NCBI RefSeq assembly: GCF_000969605.1
Contig: NZ_KQ033892.1
Coordinates: 62,001 to 126,000 of the forward strand
DNA length: 64,000 bases
DNA from: Aquincola tertiaricarbonis
Lineage (GTDB): Bacteria; Pseudomonadota; Gammaproteobacteria; Burkholderiales; Burkholderiaceae_C
Reading direction: 5' to 3'
Positions 32,601 through 41,640 of the stretch are shown here, in pieces. The stretch's first letter is position 1. The number at the start of each line of letters is the position of its first letter. Under the pieces are notes generated by a model. That model was given only the letters and a program-made list of their open reading frames with translations, was not told the DNA's origin and did not search any database. The translations under genes were made by a program, and so were the position numbers.

Positions 32601-34580
32601 TCAGCGTGCAGGCCCTGGCGGGCTGCCGGCATTCTGGCCCGCCCGCGGCGGCGGTCGCCGGTACAAGGCGGTGATGGCGGGCGAGGCATGGCCCAGCCGG
32701 TGCTGCGTGGTGGCCAGGGGCAGCCCCCGGGCCAGCGACTGCAGGCCGTGGGTATGGCGTAGCCAGTGGGTGCTGGCACGGCGCAGCGCATCGGCATCGG
32801 CCAGCGCGCCGGCGCCACGGGCATCGGCCGCGCATTGGCGGAACAGGCGCTTGAACTGGTCTGCCAGCGTGGCCGCGCCGATGCCCTGGCGCGGATCCAG
32901 CGGCCGGCCGGCGGCCAGGCCGGGCGCCCGTTCGCTGAAGTCCGCCGCCTGGCCCAGCAGCCACGCATCGGCCTGCGCCGGATCAAGCGGATCGGGCCGC
33001 AGGCCGCGGCCCGGCAGGCTGGCGACCAGCGCCTGCACCGCCGCGGGCGGCAGGCCCAGCTCGCGGTCGCGCTGGCCCGGGCCGGGGATGCGCAGCCAGA
33101 GGGTGGGCGGGCTGCCGGCCGCCGCGGCGTCCAGCGTGGCCGGGCCGTCGGCCTGCAGATCGCCAAGCCGCGCCGTGACGGCTTCCGACAGGCGCAGGCC
33201 GGCGCCTTGCATCAGCTGCCAGGCCAGCCGCAGGCGCTGGTGGGCGGCGGTGTCCGGCAGCAGGTGCAGCCGGCGTTCCACCCAGGCGCATTGCGCGGGC
33301 GACAGGCTGCGGCCGCTGTCCAGCGCCGGTCGTCGGCCACAACCCGCGGCCGCGCCCAGCCACGGGTTGCCGCCGAGGTGGCCTTCGCGGCCCAGGAAGT
33401 CGTACAGGTTGCGCAGGATGGTCACCGTCTGCCGGCGGGCGCCGGCCGACAACGGTCCTTCGAATGGCCGCCACAGCACCGACCAGCGCGGCTGGTGGCG
33501 CGGACCACACCAATCGGCCCGCGGCTGCGGATCGGCCACGAAGGCCAGGTAGGCCTGCACATCGGCCGCCGTCACCTGCGACAAGGCCACGCCGCGCACC
33601 AGCACCGCCCACAGCAGGAAGCGTTCGGCCTCGCGGCGGTAGGCGCGCCGGGTGTGTGCCGAGGCCTGGCCCTTGCTGGCCAGCCACGCCAGCAGCGCAT
33701 CGCGGTCCGACGAGACGCCCAGCGCCGCGTCGACCACCGGCCGCCGGAGCCGCACGTGGCGACCGTCGAGCGCGGGCGGCACCTGGAAGTGCTCGAGTGG
33801 CCGGATCGCCGAGGAAACGTGACCGCTGCGCGTGGGCATGGCGCGGGGACCGGCGGGCACGTCCAGCCGTGCGCAGAGGTCGGCGGGCAGTGCCAGCGGC
33901 TGTTGATGGGCCGCCAGCCAGCGTTCCACCCGCAGGGCCTTGAGCGCCCCCACCGCGCGCACCGGTCGCCACCAGCGGCCGGGAGCATGCTGGATGCGAT
34001 GGCACAGCTGCCGCAGCGTGGCGAGGCCGGCACTGGCAAGGCGCCCGGCAAGCTGCGGATCGAGCCAGGCATCCACCGGATCGTCCAGCTGGGGCGGCCG
34101 GGCCGACAACGACTCCAGCCAGCGCAGTGCCTCCAGCTGCCGCGCGACCAGCCGGGCGCGCCGGCCCAGGCGCTGCGCCGTGCGGCCGTGGGCGGCCTCG
34201 TACGCCTCGATCTGCTCGGCCTCGGAGAAGTCCTCCAGCCCCTGCTCGGCGGCGAAGGCCTCCAGCGAAGGCAGCACCGCCGCGTCGTCCGGCATGCGGC
34301 TGAGATCGACGAGCACCAGCCGCGCGATGCCGTGCCGGCGCTCCCGCCGGGCTGCGGCCGCAAACGCATCGCGGATGCCCTGCACCACCTGTCGCATGTG
34401 GCCCAGGTCGGCGGCACGGCCGTCGCCTGGATGCAGGTAGCGCGACCATGCCTCCCGCAGCCCGACGCCCTGCACCAGGGCGCGCATGAAGGCGTAGTGG
34501 CTGGCGTTCAGCCGCAGGCCGGCGGAGGAAGCCGTGGAGGGCTTTCTCTCGGGGAGCGGAGAACTTTCGGGAGTCGACAT
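32601..34580 (-). CDS. Large tyrosine recombinase of the secondary replicon
   Basis: This 659-residue phage-integrase-family recombinase has all catalytic residues: Arg463 (GAGLRLSEA), His605-x-x-Arg608 (HWLRH), His631 (LGHAS) and Tyr640. A non-catalytic N-terminal region (about 1-280) includes a helical DUF3701-like part, and a SAM-like core-binding domain lies near 290-400. Related large integrases occur near origins of Burkholderiales second replicons, so dimer resolution or maintenance is likelier than phage integration. An iteron-like box overlaps codons 3-8. No phage genes are nearby. Confidence 0.82.
   Translation of the reverse strand: MSTPESSPLPERKPSTASSAGLRLNASHYAFMRALVQGVGLREAWSRYLHPGDGRAADLGHMRQVVQGIRDAFAAAARRERRHGIARLVLVDLSRMPDDAAVLPSLEAFAAEQGLEDFSEAEQIEAYEAAHGRTAQRLGRRARLVARQLEALRWLESLSARPPQLDDPVDAWLDPQLAGRLASAGLATLRQLCHRIQHAPGRWWRPVRAVGALKALRVERWLAAHQQPLALPADLCARLDVPAGPRAMPTRSGHVSSAIRPLEHFQVPPALDGRHVRLRRPVVDAALGVSSDRDALLAWLASKGQASAHTRRAYRREAERFLLWAVLVRGVALSQVTAADVQAYLAFVADPQPRADWCGPRHQPRWSVLWRPFEGPLSAGARRQTVTILRNLYDFLGREGHLGGNPWLGAAAGCGRRPALDSGRSLSPAQCAWVERRLHLLPDTAAHQRLRLAWQLMQGAGLRLSEAVTARLGDLQADGPATLDAAAAGSPPTLWLRIPGPGQRDRELGLPPAAVQALVASLPGRGLRPDPLDPAQADAWLLGQAADFSERAPGLAAGRPLDPRQGIGAATLADQFKRLFRQCAADARGAGALADADALRRASTHWLRHTHGLQSLARGLPLATTQHRLGHASPAITALYRRPPPRAGQNAGSPPGPAR
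34558..34573 (+). repeat. Iteron-like box in the recombinase start region
   Basis: GGAGAACTTTCGGGAG matches the box at 35261 over its full length (18 bp, including TC that follows) and shares TTTCGGGA with the origin iterons. It lies in the first codons of the recombinase gene, which is read on the minus strand, so Rep binding could repress that gene. Confidence 0.6.
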
Positions 34581-34714
34581 TTGGGGGCAGGCGGAAATGA
34601 CGCTGATTTTTTGGCTGGTTGATTACTTGTGCAGTTGATTCTAGCCATGGCGCTGCTTTTGGTTGATTCGGCAGAGCTGGGCTGAGCTTCGTGGCCGTGT
34701 CGGGGAGCCCGTGG

Positions 34715-34741
34715 GTACGCCAACAGCAGCTGTCGGCATAC
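34715..34741. other. Imperfect 27-bp palindrome, candidate recombination core site
   Basis: The arms GTACGCCAACAGC and GCTGTCGGCATAC flank a central A and are complementary at 11 of 13 positions. Tyrosine recombinases act at sites of two 10-13 bp arms around 6-8 bp. Read as 10-bp arms with a 7-bp centre, this fits that geometry, and it lies 135 bp upstream of the recombinase gene. It does not resemble the chromosomal dif consensus. Function is inferred. Confidence 0.35.
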
Positions 34742-34910
34742 GGCACCGGGTGGCCGGACGAGCGCCCCCAAGCGAATGCTGCGGTGCATTGCTCGTGACG
34801 CTCGGTCTGCTGCGTGCAGTGCGGAGGCGGACATCGTGTCCATGGCTGGAACGCCTGTGCGCGCCGGCCACTTCTCACGGAACTGCATCGACGAAGCGCC
34901 AGACTCCATT

Positions 34911-34926
34911 GGAGAGTTTTCGGGAG
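34911..34926 (+). repeat. Iteron-like box
   Basis: GGAGAGTTTTCGGGAG shares the TTTTCGGGA core with the origin repeats and the GGAGA prefix with the boxes at 34558, 35261 and 37961. It lies in the gene-free region between recombinase and parB and is a candidate Rep-binding site. Confidence 0.55.
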
Positions 34927-35260
34927 GGCTTCGAGGCTGGTGCGATCAGCGTCAAACGCACTGTCCGCCATAGTCCGCTCGGGTGCGTCGCACCCTATCT
35001 GCCGACCATGGGCCCTCGCCTGTGGCAGTCCTCCGCATGCCTAACGCGCCAACACGCTGCCAAACAGCGTACGAGTGGGTGCCGGCTTGCACTTACCGTT
35101 CCACGGACGCCATGCGTTGATTGCAGGGCGAGACACCTCTTTGTGCACCAAGCCGCCGTAACGCACCTACGGCCCGCCTCCACCGGGTGGGTCCCCGAAT
35201 CCTTGGCCCACGCTGCGCTACAGCTGGACGAGTCCGCGAGGCCGCGCACCGTCGTCTGAC

Positions 35261-35276
35261 GGAGAACTTTCGGGAG
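35261..35276 (+). repeat. Iteron-like box
   Basis: GGAGAACTTTCGGGAG is identical to the box at 34558 over 18 bp including the TC that follows, 703 bp away. A partial TTTTCGG match follows at 35289. It lies about 50 bp before the parS-like palindrome at 35312. Confidence 0.55.
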
Positions 35277-35304
35277 TCCTCTTGACGCTTTTCGGTGCCC
35301 CAAA

Positions 35305-35337
35305 CGAAAAAGGGGTTGGACCGTCCAACCCCTCTTC
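35305..35337 (-). terminator. Rho-independent terminator candidate of parAB
   Basis: Read on the minus strand, the palindrome forms a stem AGGGGTTGGAC/GTCCAACCCCT with a one-base centre and is followed by TTTTTCGTTT. It lies 23 bp after the parB stop. The very small loop would force the innermost pairs open. A dual role as parS and terminator is an inference. Confidence 0.5.
35312..35332. other. parS-like centromere palindrome (copy 1, 3' of parB)
   Basis: Perfect 10-bp arms, GGGGTTGGAC and GTCCAACCCC, flank a central C. The same 21 bp recur inside parB at 36017-36037. Two copies of a long palindrome within 0.8 kb, both tied to parB, fit ParB-binding parS sites. It differs from the classical GTT...AAC chromosomal parS and appears specific to this replicon. 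This copy may also act as the parB terminator. Confidence 0.7.
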
Positions 35338-35359
35338 GTCTGCCACGCCAGTGCTTGCC

Positions 35360-36421
35360 TCAGCCTCCCGGCGGAAGCCCCAGGAATGTCCGGATCGCCT
35401 CCGCGAGCGCAGCTCGCTGTGGCTCCGTCAGCTGTCGATCGAAGCGGACCACTGTCCGGCCCTGCTCATCGCTGGTCACGATGGCCACCCGCTCCCGCTC
35501 GTTCTGGATCACATGCTCTGAGCCACGCACCGCACGCGCCGGCTCGTCCAGATCCAGCAGCCGCTCCAGCACCTGTTTGGCCGACAGCGGTTCGGCCCTG
35601 GCGGCCAGCGCCTTCGCACGCGCCATCAGTCCATCCGGATCCTTCTGCTGAGCATCATTCAGCAGCTTGGCCCAACGAAACTGCAGGTCAAGGGGCGACG
35701 AGAAGGCGTCGACCACCGCCTTGGGCAGCCGGGCCAGCGACAGCGCCTTGCCGACGTCGCCCAGGTCCCGGCCGATCGCGGCAGCCAGCTGGCGGTTGGA
35801 GGCGTACAGCCCTGCGTCGAGTGCGCGGGCATACATCATTCCCTGCTCCCAGGCGGACAGATCCTTGCGAGAGCGGTTCTCCCGCTCCATCGCCACGAAC
35901 AGGTCCTGCTCATTCACTTGCTCCACCATGGCCAGCACCGGAATGCCCAGCTCCAGGCACGCACGATGGCGGCGATGACCGAAGACGATCTCGTACACCG
36001 GTTCGATGCTGCCCGGGGGGTTGGACCGTCCAACCCCCTCTTCCCCGCCCGCGGCGGCTGCGCCGGCAGACACCGGCCGCACCTTGATCGGCTGCACGTT
36101 GCCGTTGGCCGCAGCAATCTCTTCCTTCAGTGCAGCGAAGTCCGGACCTTCGAACGAGGCCGCATGGCGGTTCGCCCACACCGACGAGCGCACCAATCGC
36201 GGGTCCAGTTTCCGCACCGGCAACGCGCCTTCATAGCGCGCCAGCTCTTCCCGCAGACTCTCCGCCTCCTTGATGGCGGTGGACTGTGCGGACATGAAAT
36301 GCAGCATCGAACCCGGTGCCGTCTTTGCCCGAACCTCTTCCGCCGGCTTCGGAACAGGCTCCTTCGGGGCGGCCCCCGGGATCTGGATCAAGCCCGCCTT
36401 CTCGAACAACTTCTTCGCCAT
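35360..36421 (-). CDS. parB: Partition protein ParB (CTP-dependent clamp family)
   Basis: This 353-residue ParB loads on parS and bridges DNA for segregation. The N-terminal nuclease-like CTP-binding fold shows GHRRHRA (about residues 148-154) and ENRSRKDLSAWEQG (181-194). A helix-turn-helix region follows near 205-235 (ASNRQLAAAIGRDLGDVGKALSLA), and the C-terminal part probably dimerises. An extra loop of about 25 residues (118-142) sits between the strand QPIKVRPV and YEIVFGHRR, and a parS-like palindrome is encoded in it. The ATG at 36421 overlaps the parA stop as TGATG and follows GGGGAG by seven bases; the GTG at 36424 is an alternative. Confidence 0.9.
   Translation of the reverse strand: MAKKLFEKAGLIQIPGAAPKEPVPKPAEEVRAKTAPGSMLHFMSAQSTAIKEAESLREELARYEGALPVRKLDPRLVRSSVWANRHAASFEGPDFAALKEEIAAANGNVQPIKVRPVSAGAAAAGGEEGVGRSNPPGSIEPVYEIVFGHRRHRACLELGIPVLAMVEQVNEQDLFVAMERENRSRKDLSAWEQGMMYARALDAGLYASNRQLAAAIGRDLGDVGKALSLARLPKAVVDAFSSPLDLQFRWAKLLNDAQQKDPDGLMARAKALAARAEPLSAKQVLERLLDLDEPARAVRGSEHVIQNERERVAIVTSDEQGRTVVRFDRQLTEPQRAALAEAIRTFLGLPPGG
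36017..36037. other. parS-like centromere palindrome (copy 2, inside parB)
   Basis: This is the same 21-bp palindrome as at 35312, here extended to 11-bp arms (36016-36038). It encodes residues 129-135 of ParB within the extra surface loop. No T-tract follows it, so a terminator role is excluded and sequence-specific ParB binding is the better explanation. Confidence 0.7.
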
Positions 36422-37656
36422 CACCTAGCTCCCCGTGCCACCGTCGCGGCGACCGGCGCAGTCACCGCCGCCTGTTCCAGCACCTGCCGGCGCCACACCG
36501 ACCACACCGAGCGCTCGATGTGCGAAACAAAGGTGTCGTAGGCATCGCGGGCCCGCTTGAAGGTCTTGGCACTGCCGTCGTAGCGTGCGATGTCGTACAC
36601 GGTGCCAAATTCCGCGCTGGTGGTCGCGGCCACGGCGGTCTTCGGGATCTCTACCGGCAACACCTTCTCGGCGTAAGTCTGGCCGATCCACTGCCGCACG
36701 ATGTTGCTGGCCGCGTCCGATGAATCGACCCGCGCCAGCAGCACGTGGATGAAGTCGAATTCCTTGGTCAAGCCGCGCTTGGTCAGCAGCTCCGACGTGA
36801 GATCGGCGAACAGGCTCCAGAACTGCGACGCCGAGGCGAAGTCCAGTGCGTTGGGTGGCAGCGGCATGATGATGCCGTTCGAAGCCATGAACGCATTGAT
36901 GGTGGTGTAGGACAGCGAAGGCGGCGTGTCGATCACGATCACGTCGTATTCGTCCCGCACGTCGTCGATCCCCAGGTCCAGCACACGCCAGAACTCGAAG
37001 CCCGGTTCCTGCGTCTGCCGCGCGGGCAGGGCGAACTCGGCGCCGAACAGCATCGGTGCAGCCGCCACCAGGTCGATGCCGTCCCAGTAGGTGGGGCGGA
37101 TGGCATAGCGGATCGAGGTTTCCGAGCCCATGGTCAGCGGCAGGATGGTGTCGTCCTCCTCTACCTCGGTGTCCGGCAGGATGCCGAACAAGGTTGTCAG
37201 CGAACCCTGCGGGTCGGTGTCGATCACCAGCACCTTGTGGCCCAGCAGCGTCAGGCCCTGGGCCAGCGTCACCGCCGTGGTGGTCTTGGAGACACCGCCC
37301 TTGAAGTTACCGATGGCGATGGTCACCGCCTCGCCGCCCGCGGGCCGCAGCCACTCCTTGCGGTACTCGCGGATCCAGGTCCGAGCCTCGGCCAGGCTGA
37401 ATTCACGCCGGCTGCCGGCATCGTTGAGTCGACCGGCAGGCAGGTCGCCGCGGGTGATGCGGTGGCTGAGCGAGCCCTTCTCGATGCCCAGCATCGCGGC
37501 CAGCTGACTCAGGTTGAAGACGGGCGGCGACTTGCGGGCGGTGGGCGCCAGCATGGCCGTGCGGATCTCTCCCATCATTGCGACGGCCCGGTCGGCCTGG
37601 TCGCGGATGCCTTCCAACGGAATGGGCCGTGGAGGCTTGATTGTCATGTGGTCCAA
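36421..37656 (-). CDS. parA: Partition ATPase ParA (type Ia, with N-terminal HTH)
   Basis: This 411-residue ParA has an N-terminal DNA-binding region (about residues 45-105, FNLSQLAAMLGIEKGSLSHRITRGDLPAG), as in plasmid and second-chromosome type Ia ParA proteins that repress their own operon. The deviant Walker A is KGGVSKTTT (119-127), followed by DTDPQGS (146-152) and DVIVIDTPPSLS. It moves ParB-parS complexes along the nucleoid. The start is taken as the TTG at 37656 because AGGAG lies seven bases upstream; an ATG follows at 37647 but is 16 bases from that AGGAG. Confidence 0.9.
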   Translation of the reverse strand: MDHMTIKPPRPIPLEGIRDQADRAVAMMGEIRTAMLAPTARKSPPVFNLSQLAAMLGIEKGSLSHRITRGDLPAGRLNDAGSRREFSLAEARTWIREYRKEWLRPAGGEAVTIAIGNFKGGVSKTTTAVTLAQGLTLLGHKVLVIDTDPQGSLTTLFGILPDTEVEEDDTILPLTMGSETSIRYAIRPTYWDGIDLVAAAPMLFGAEFALPARQTQEPGFEFWRVLDLGIDDVRDEYDVIVIDTPPSLSYTTINAFMASNGIIMPLPPNALDFASASQFWSLFADLTSELLTKRGLTKEFDFIHVLLARVDSSDAASNIVRQWIGQTYAEKVLPVEIPKTAVAATTSAEFGTVYDIARYDGSAKTFKRARDAYDTFVSHIERSVWSVWRRQVLEQAAVTAPVAATVARGAR

Positions 37657-37683
37657 CAGAACGCTCCTGGTTTCACAAACCTT

Positions 37684-37705
37684 GCAGGCTTGACGTTTAG
37701 CCTGC
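37684..37705. promoter_or_regulatory. parAB operator/promoter candidate
   Basis: GCAGGCT (37684-37690) and AGCCTGC (37699-37705) form a perfect 7-bp inverted repeat with an 8-bp spacer. On the minus strand it overlaps a weak -10 (AGGCTA) placed 17 bp after a perfect -35 TTGACA (37726-37721). Autorepression by a type Ia ParA at such a site is well established for the family; here it is inferred. Confidence 0.5.
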
Positions 37706-37960
37706 TCTGGGAGTCGATTCTGTCAACGTCCGGACCGCTTGCAAAGCAGAAACGGCTGGGCGCTCGATGGAGACTGTATGAGGGCCGCCAGGCTTCCACA
37801 ACGCCATGGGTTTATTGAGTTCAACACCTTCAAGCCCTTTAATACCTTTACGGGCCAGATTTCCCAATCAAATCAATGACTTACATAACATCAGGTGAGT
37901 GGATTCGGTAGCCGGCGGAGGCTTTGCAGGAAGTTCATGGAGGGCCAACAGGAGGGCGGC

Positions 37961-37976
37961 GGAGAATTTTCGGGAA
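37961..37976 (+). repeat. Origin iteron 1
   Basis: GGAGAATTTTCGGGAA carries the iteron core TTTTCGGGAA at 37967-37976 with the GGAGAA prefix of the distant boxes, so it links the two box types. A related inverted copy, CCCGAAAA, lies at 38064-38071. Confidence 0.65.
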
Positions 37977-38100
37977 GCCGCGGAGCGGGCTCGGGAGGCC
38001 AGCTCAACCACGTTCCACAGGCGTTTCACGGCCTTTCGGTGGCTTGCAAAAGCCGTTGTCGCCCCCGAAAACCCTCCGCAGCAAGTCCGCCAGCCGGCCT

Positions 38101-38120
38101 GAGGTGAGCATTTTCGGGAA
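38101..38120 (+). repeat. Origin iteron 2
   Basis: GAGGTGAGCATTTTCGGGAA recurs 45 bp downstream with a single base change. The shared AGGTGAG prefix also occurs alone at 37892, and the operator at 38194 contains TGTGAG. That overlap of iteron and operator sequence is usual for Rep_3 systems. Confidence 0.75.
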
Positions 38121-38145
38121 GCGCAGGCGCCCACGGAACCCTGCT

Positions 38146-38165
38146 GAGGTGAGGATTTTCGGGAA
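38146..38165 (+). repeat. Origin iteron 3
   Basis: GAGGTGAGGATTTTCGGGAA is a direct repeat of the 38101 iteron (19 of 20 identical), spaced 45 bp, about four helical turns, so bound Rep molecules would face the same side of the DNA. Confidence 0.75.
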
Positions 38166-38193
38166 ACTCTTCGATTCGCAGTGCCGAACATTC

Positions 38194-38214
38194 ATGTGAG
38201 AAGCCGCCTCACAT
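38194..38214. promoter_or_regulatory. rep operator candidate with promoter
   Basis: ATGTGAG (38194-38200) and CTCACAT (38208-38214) form a perfect inverted repeat with a 7-bp spacer. A weak promoter overlaps it, TCACAT (38209) and TACAGT (38231) 16 bp apart, which would start transcription a few bases before the ATG at 38244. The inverted iteron-like half-sites suggest autorepression by dimeric Rep. Confidence 0.5.
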
Positions 38215-38243
38215 CAGCCGCGGGCTCCGCTACAGTCGCGGCC

Positions 38244-39707
38244 ATGACGTCCGAGCTTGTCCTCACCTCGCCGGCGCCGGCCCCGGTGGCTGCGGCGGCC
38301 GATCCGGCGGCGCCCGCGCCTCGGCGATCGTTGCGTGCGCGGCCTGCGGTGGCCGAAATCACGGTGCCGCTGCGCAAGCCGGTCAACACGCTGGCCATCG
38401 TGCCCAAGTCCCAGCGCATCACCTCGCTGGGCCGCAAGAGCTACAACGTGCTGCTGTTCGAGGCCCAGTCCCAGGGCCTGGACAAGGACGTGTTCAGCGC
38501 ACCGCTGGAACGCATCATCCGTGGCGTCGATTTCGACTCCAACGACCAGGAGCTGATCAAGAAGCACCTGCGCGCGATGGTGTCCACCACCGTGGAGTGG
38601 CAGTCGCCCACCACGGGGGAGGGCACCACCTGGAACGTCAGCGGCCTGCTGGCGCATGCGCGGCTCAGCAAGATCCGCGGGCAGGTGTGGGTGGAGTGGT
38701 CGTACGCGGTCAACCTGAAGCAGGAACTGCTGCAGCCCACCGTGTTCGCGCGGCTGTCGCTGGAAATCATCTCGCAGCTGCGCTCGCATGCCGGCATTGC
38801 GCTGTACGAGATCTGCTCGCGCTACAAGGACATCGGCCGCACCTCGCGCCAGGCCTGGGCCTGGTGGCGCCCGGTGCTCAGCGGCCGTCCGGAGAACGAG
38901 AAGACCGCCAAGCTCGAATACCGCATCTTCAAGCGCGACACGCTCAAGCCCGCCATCGCCGAGGTGTGCGCCATCACCGACATCGACGTGGAGCTGGTGG
39001 AGCACAAGGCCGGCCGCTTCGTCTCGGAGCTGCAGTTCCTGATCCGCCCCAAGGCGCGCGAGGCGCTGCCGCCGCGCCAGCCGCCCGAGCCGGTGGACCT
39101 GGCGGCGGTGAGCCAGGCGCGCGCCCTGGGCATCGACGACAACCGGGCCGAGGAGCTGATCGAGGCCTACGGCATGCAGGCCTTCACCACCGGGCTGGAG
39201 GCGCTGCGCAAGCGGCTGGAAACCGCCTTCCCCGAGCCGCTGCGCGATCCCTTCCGCTACCTGAAGGCGCTGCTGTCGGGCGAGGCCACCACCCGCGCCG
39301 CCAAGGCCGCTGCCGAGCGGCACGACGCCCCTGCCGCCGGCGCGGCCGATGGCGCCGCACCGGCCCGCACCGAGGAAGACCGCGCCGCCCAGGCGCGCCG
39401 CGAGGCCCGCTGGACCGAAGCCTGGATCCGCCACCGCCGCGAGCAGATCGTGCGCGACATCGCCAGCCTGTCGGCCGAGGAGCAGGCTCGTCTCTCGCAG
39501 GCGCTGCTGGAAGACATGGAGGCGCGCCAGGTGCACCCGTCCATCCGCAAGCGGCTGCAGACCAGCGGCTGGCAGCATGCGCTGGTGGTGGCCGAGATGG
39601 TGCGCTTCTATGCGGTGGGTGCCATCGGCGACGACTGGGACCGGCCGACGCCGCAGCAGCTGCTGGCCATCGCCGCCCAACTGGGCGACGGCAGCCCGGC
39701 GCGCTGA
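38244..39707 (+). CDS. rep: Replication initiator protein (Rep_3/RepB family)
   Basis: This protein of about 487 residues carries two winged-helix domains typical of Rep_3 initiators, recognised in KPVNTLAIVPKSQRITSLGRKSYNVLLFEAQ and in ARLSLEIISQLRSHAGIALYEICSRYKDIGRTSRQAWAWWRPVLSG. It should bind the iterons at 37.96-38.17 kb and start replication. Homologues drive second chromosomes and megaplasmids in Burkholderiales. The alanine- and arginine-rich C-terminal third is not recognised. The ATG at 38244 is preferred because an operator/promoter lies between it and a GTG at 38181; translation may then be leaderless. Confidence 0.87.
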   Translation: MTSELVLTSPAPAPVAAAADPAAPAPRRSLRARPAVAEITVPLRKPVNTLAIVPKSQRITSLGRKSYNVLLFEAQSQGLDKDVFSAPLERIIRGVDFDSNDQELIKKHLRAMVSTTVEWQSPTTGEGTTWNVSGLLAHARLSKIRGQVWVEWSYAVNLKQELLQPTVFARLSLEIISQLRSHAGIALYEICSRYKDIGRTSRQAWAWWRPVLSGRPENEKTAKLEYRIFKRDTLKPAIAEVCAITDIDVELVEHKAGRFVSELQFLIRPKAREALPPRQPPEPVDLAAVSQARALGIDDNRAEELIEAYGMQAFTTGLEALRKRLETAFPEPLRDPFRYLKALLSGEATTRAAKAAAERHDAPAAGAADGAAPARTEEDRAAQARREARWTEAWIRHRREQIVRDIASLSAEEQARLSQALLEDMEARQVHPSIRKRLQTSGWQHALVVAEMVRFYAVGAIGDDWDRPTPQQLLAIAAQLGDGSPAR

Positions 39708-39786
39708 AGCGGCCGGGGCGCCCGCCCTGCCTCAAGTGGCGGCCGCCGGGCGCCGATAAACAGCCATCGTCCCGCCTTCCGCCGGG

Positions 39787-41632
<1,846 letters not shown>

Positions 41633-41640
<8 letters not shown>

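Larger units (their letters stand above)
34581..35359. other. Gene-free region between recombinase and parB
   Basis: No convincing gene is seen in these 779 bp. GC content is lower than in flanking genes, and open frames here (for example 34663-35259) have no codon bias or recognisable sequence. The region holds an AT-rich start with three GTTGATT repeats (34619-34668), a 27-bp imperfect palindrome (34715-34741), iteron-like boxes at 34911 and 35261, and a parS-like palindrome at 35312. It looks like a cis-acting maintenance region. Confidence 0.6.
37790..38215 (+). other. Replication origin (AT-rich region, iterons and rep operator)
   Basis: The stretch 37790-37895 is strikingly AT-rich for this genome (TTTATTGAG, CTTTAATACCTTTA, CCCAATCAAATCAATGACTTACATAACATC) and is the likely unwinding element. 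Iterons follow downstream, then the rep gene. No perfect DnaA box (TTATNCACA) was found; the closest are CTTCCACAA-type matches at 37794 and 38011. Together with the adjacent Rep_3 initiator this defines an iteron origin. Flanking parAB and rep are divergent from it. Confidence 0.75.

Noticed and set aside
34663-35259. 198-codon open frame in the recombinase-parB gap
   Set aside because: Amino-acid composition is random-like, it crosses the candidate palindrome and iteron-like boxes, and no Shine-Dalgarno is present.
37790-38020. Possible DnaA boxes in the AT-rich origin
   Set aside because: Best matches to TTATNCACA agree at only six of nine positions, so they are not listed as sites.
37895-38199. 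Short open frames across the origin
   Set aside because: They read through the iterons in several frames and resemble no protein; repeats explain the region better.
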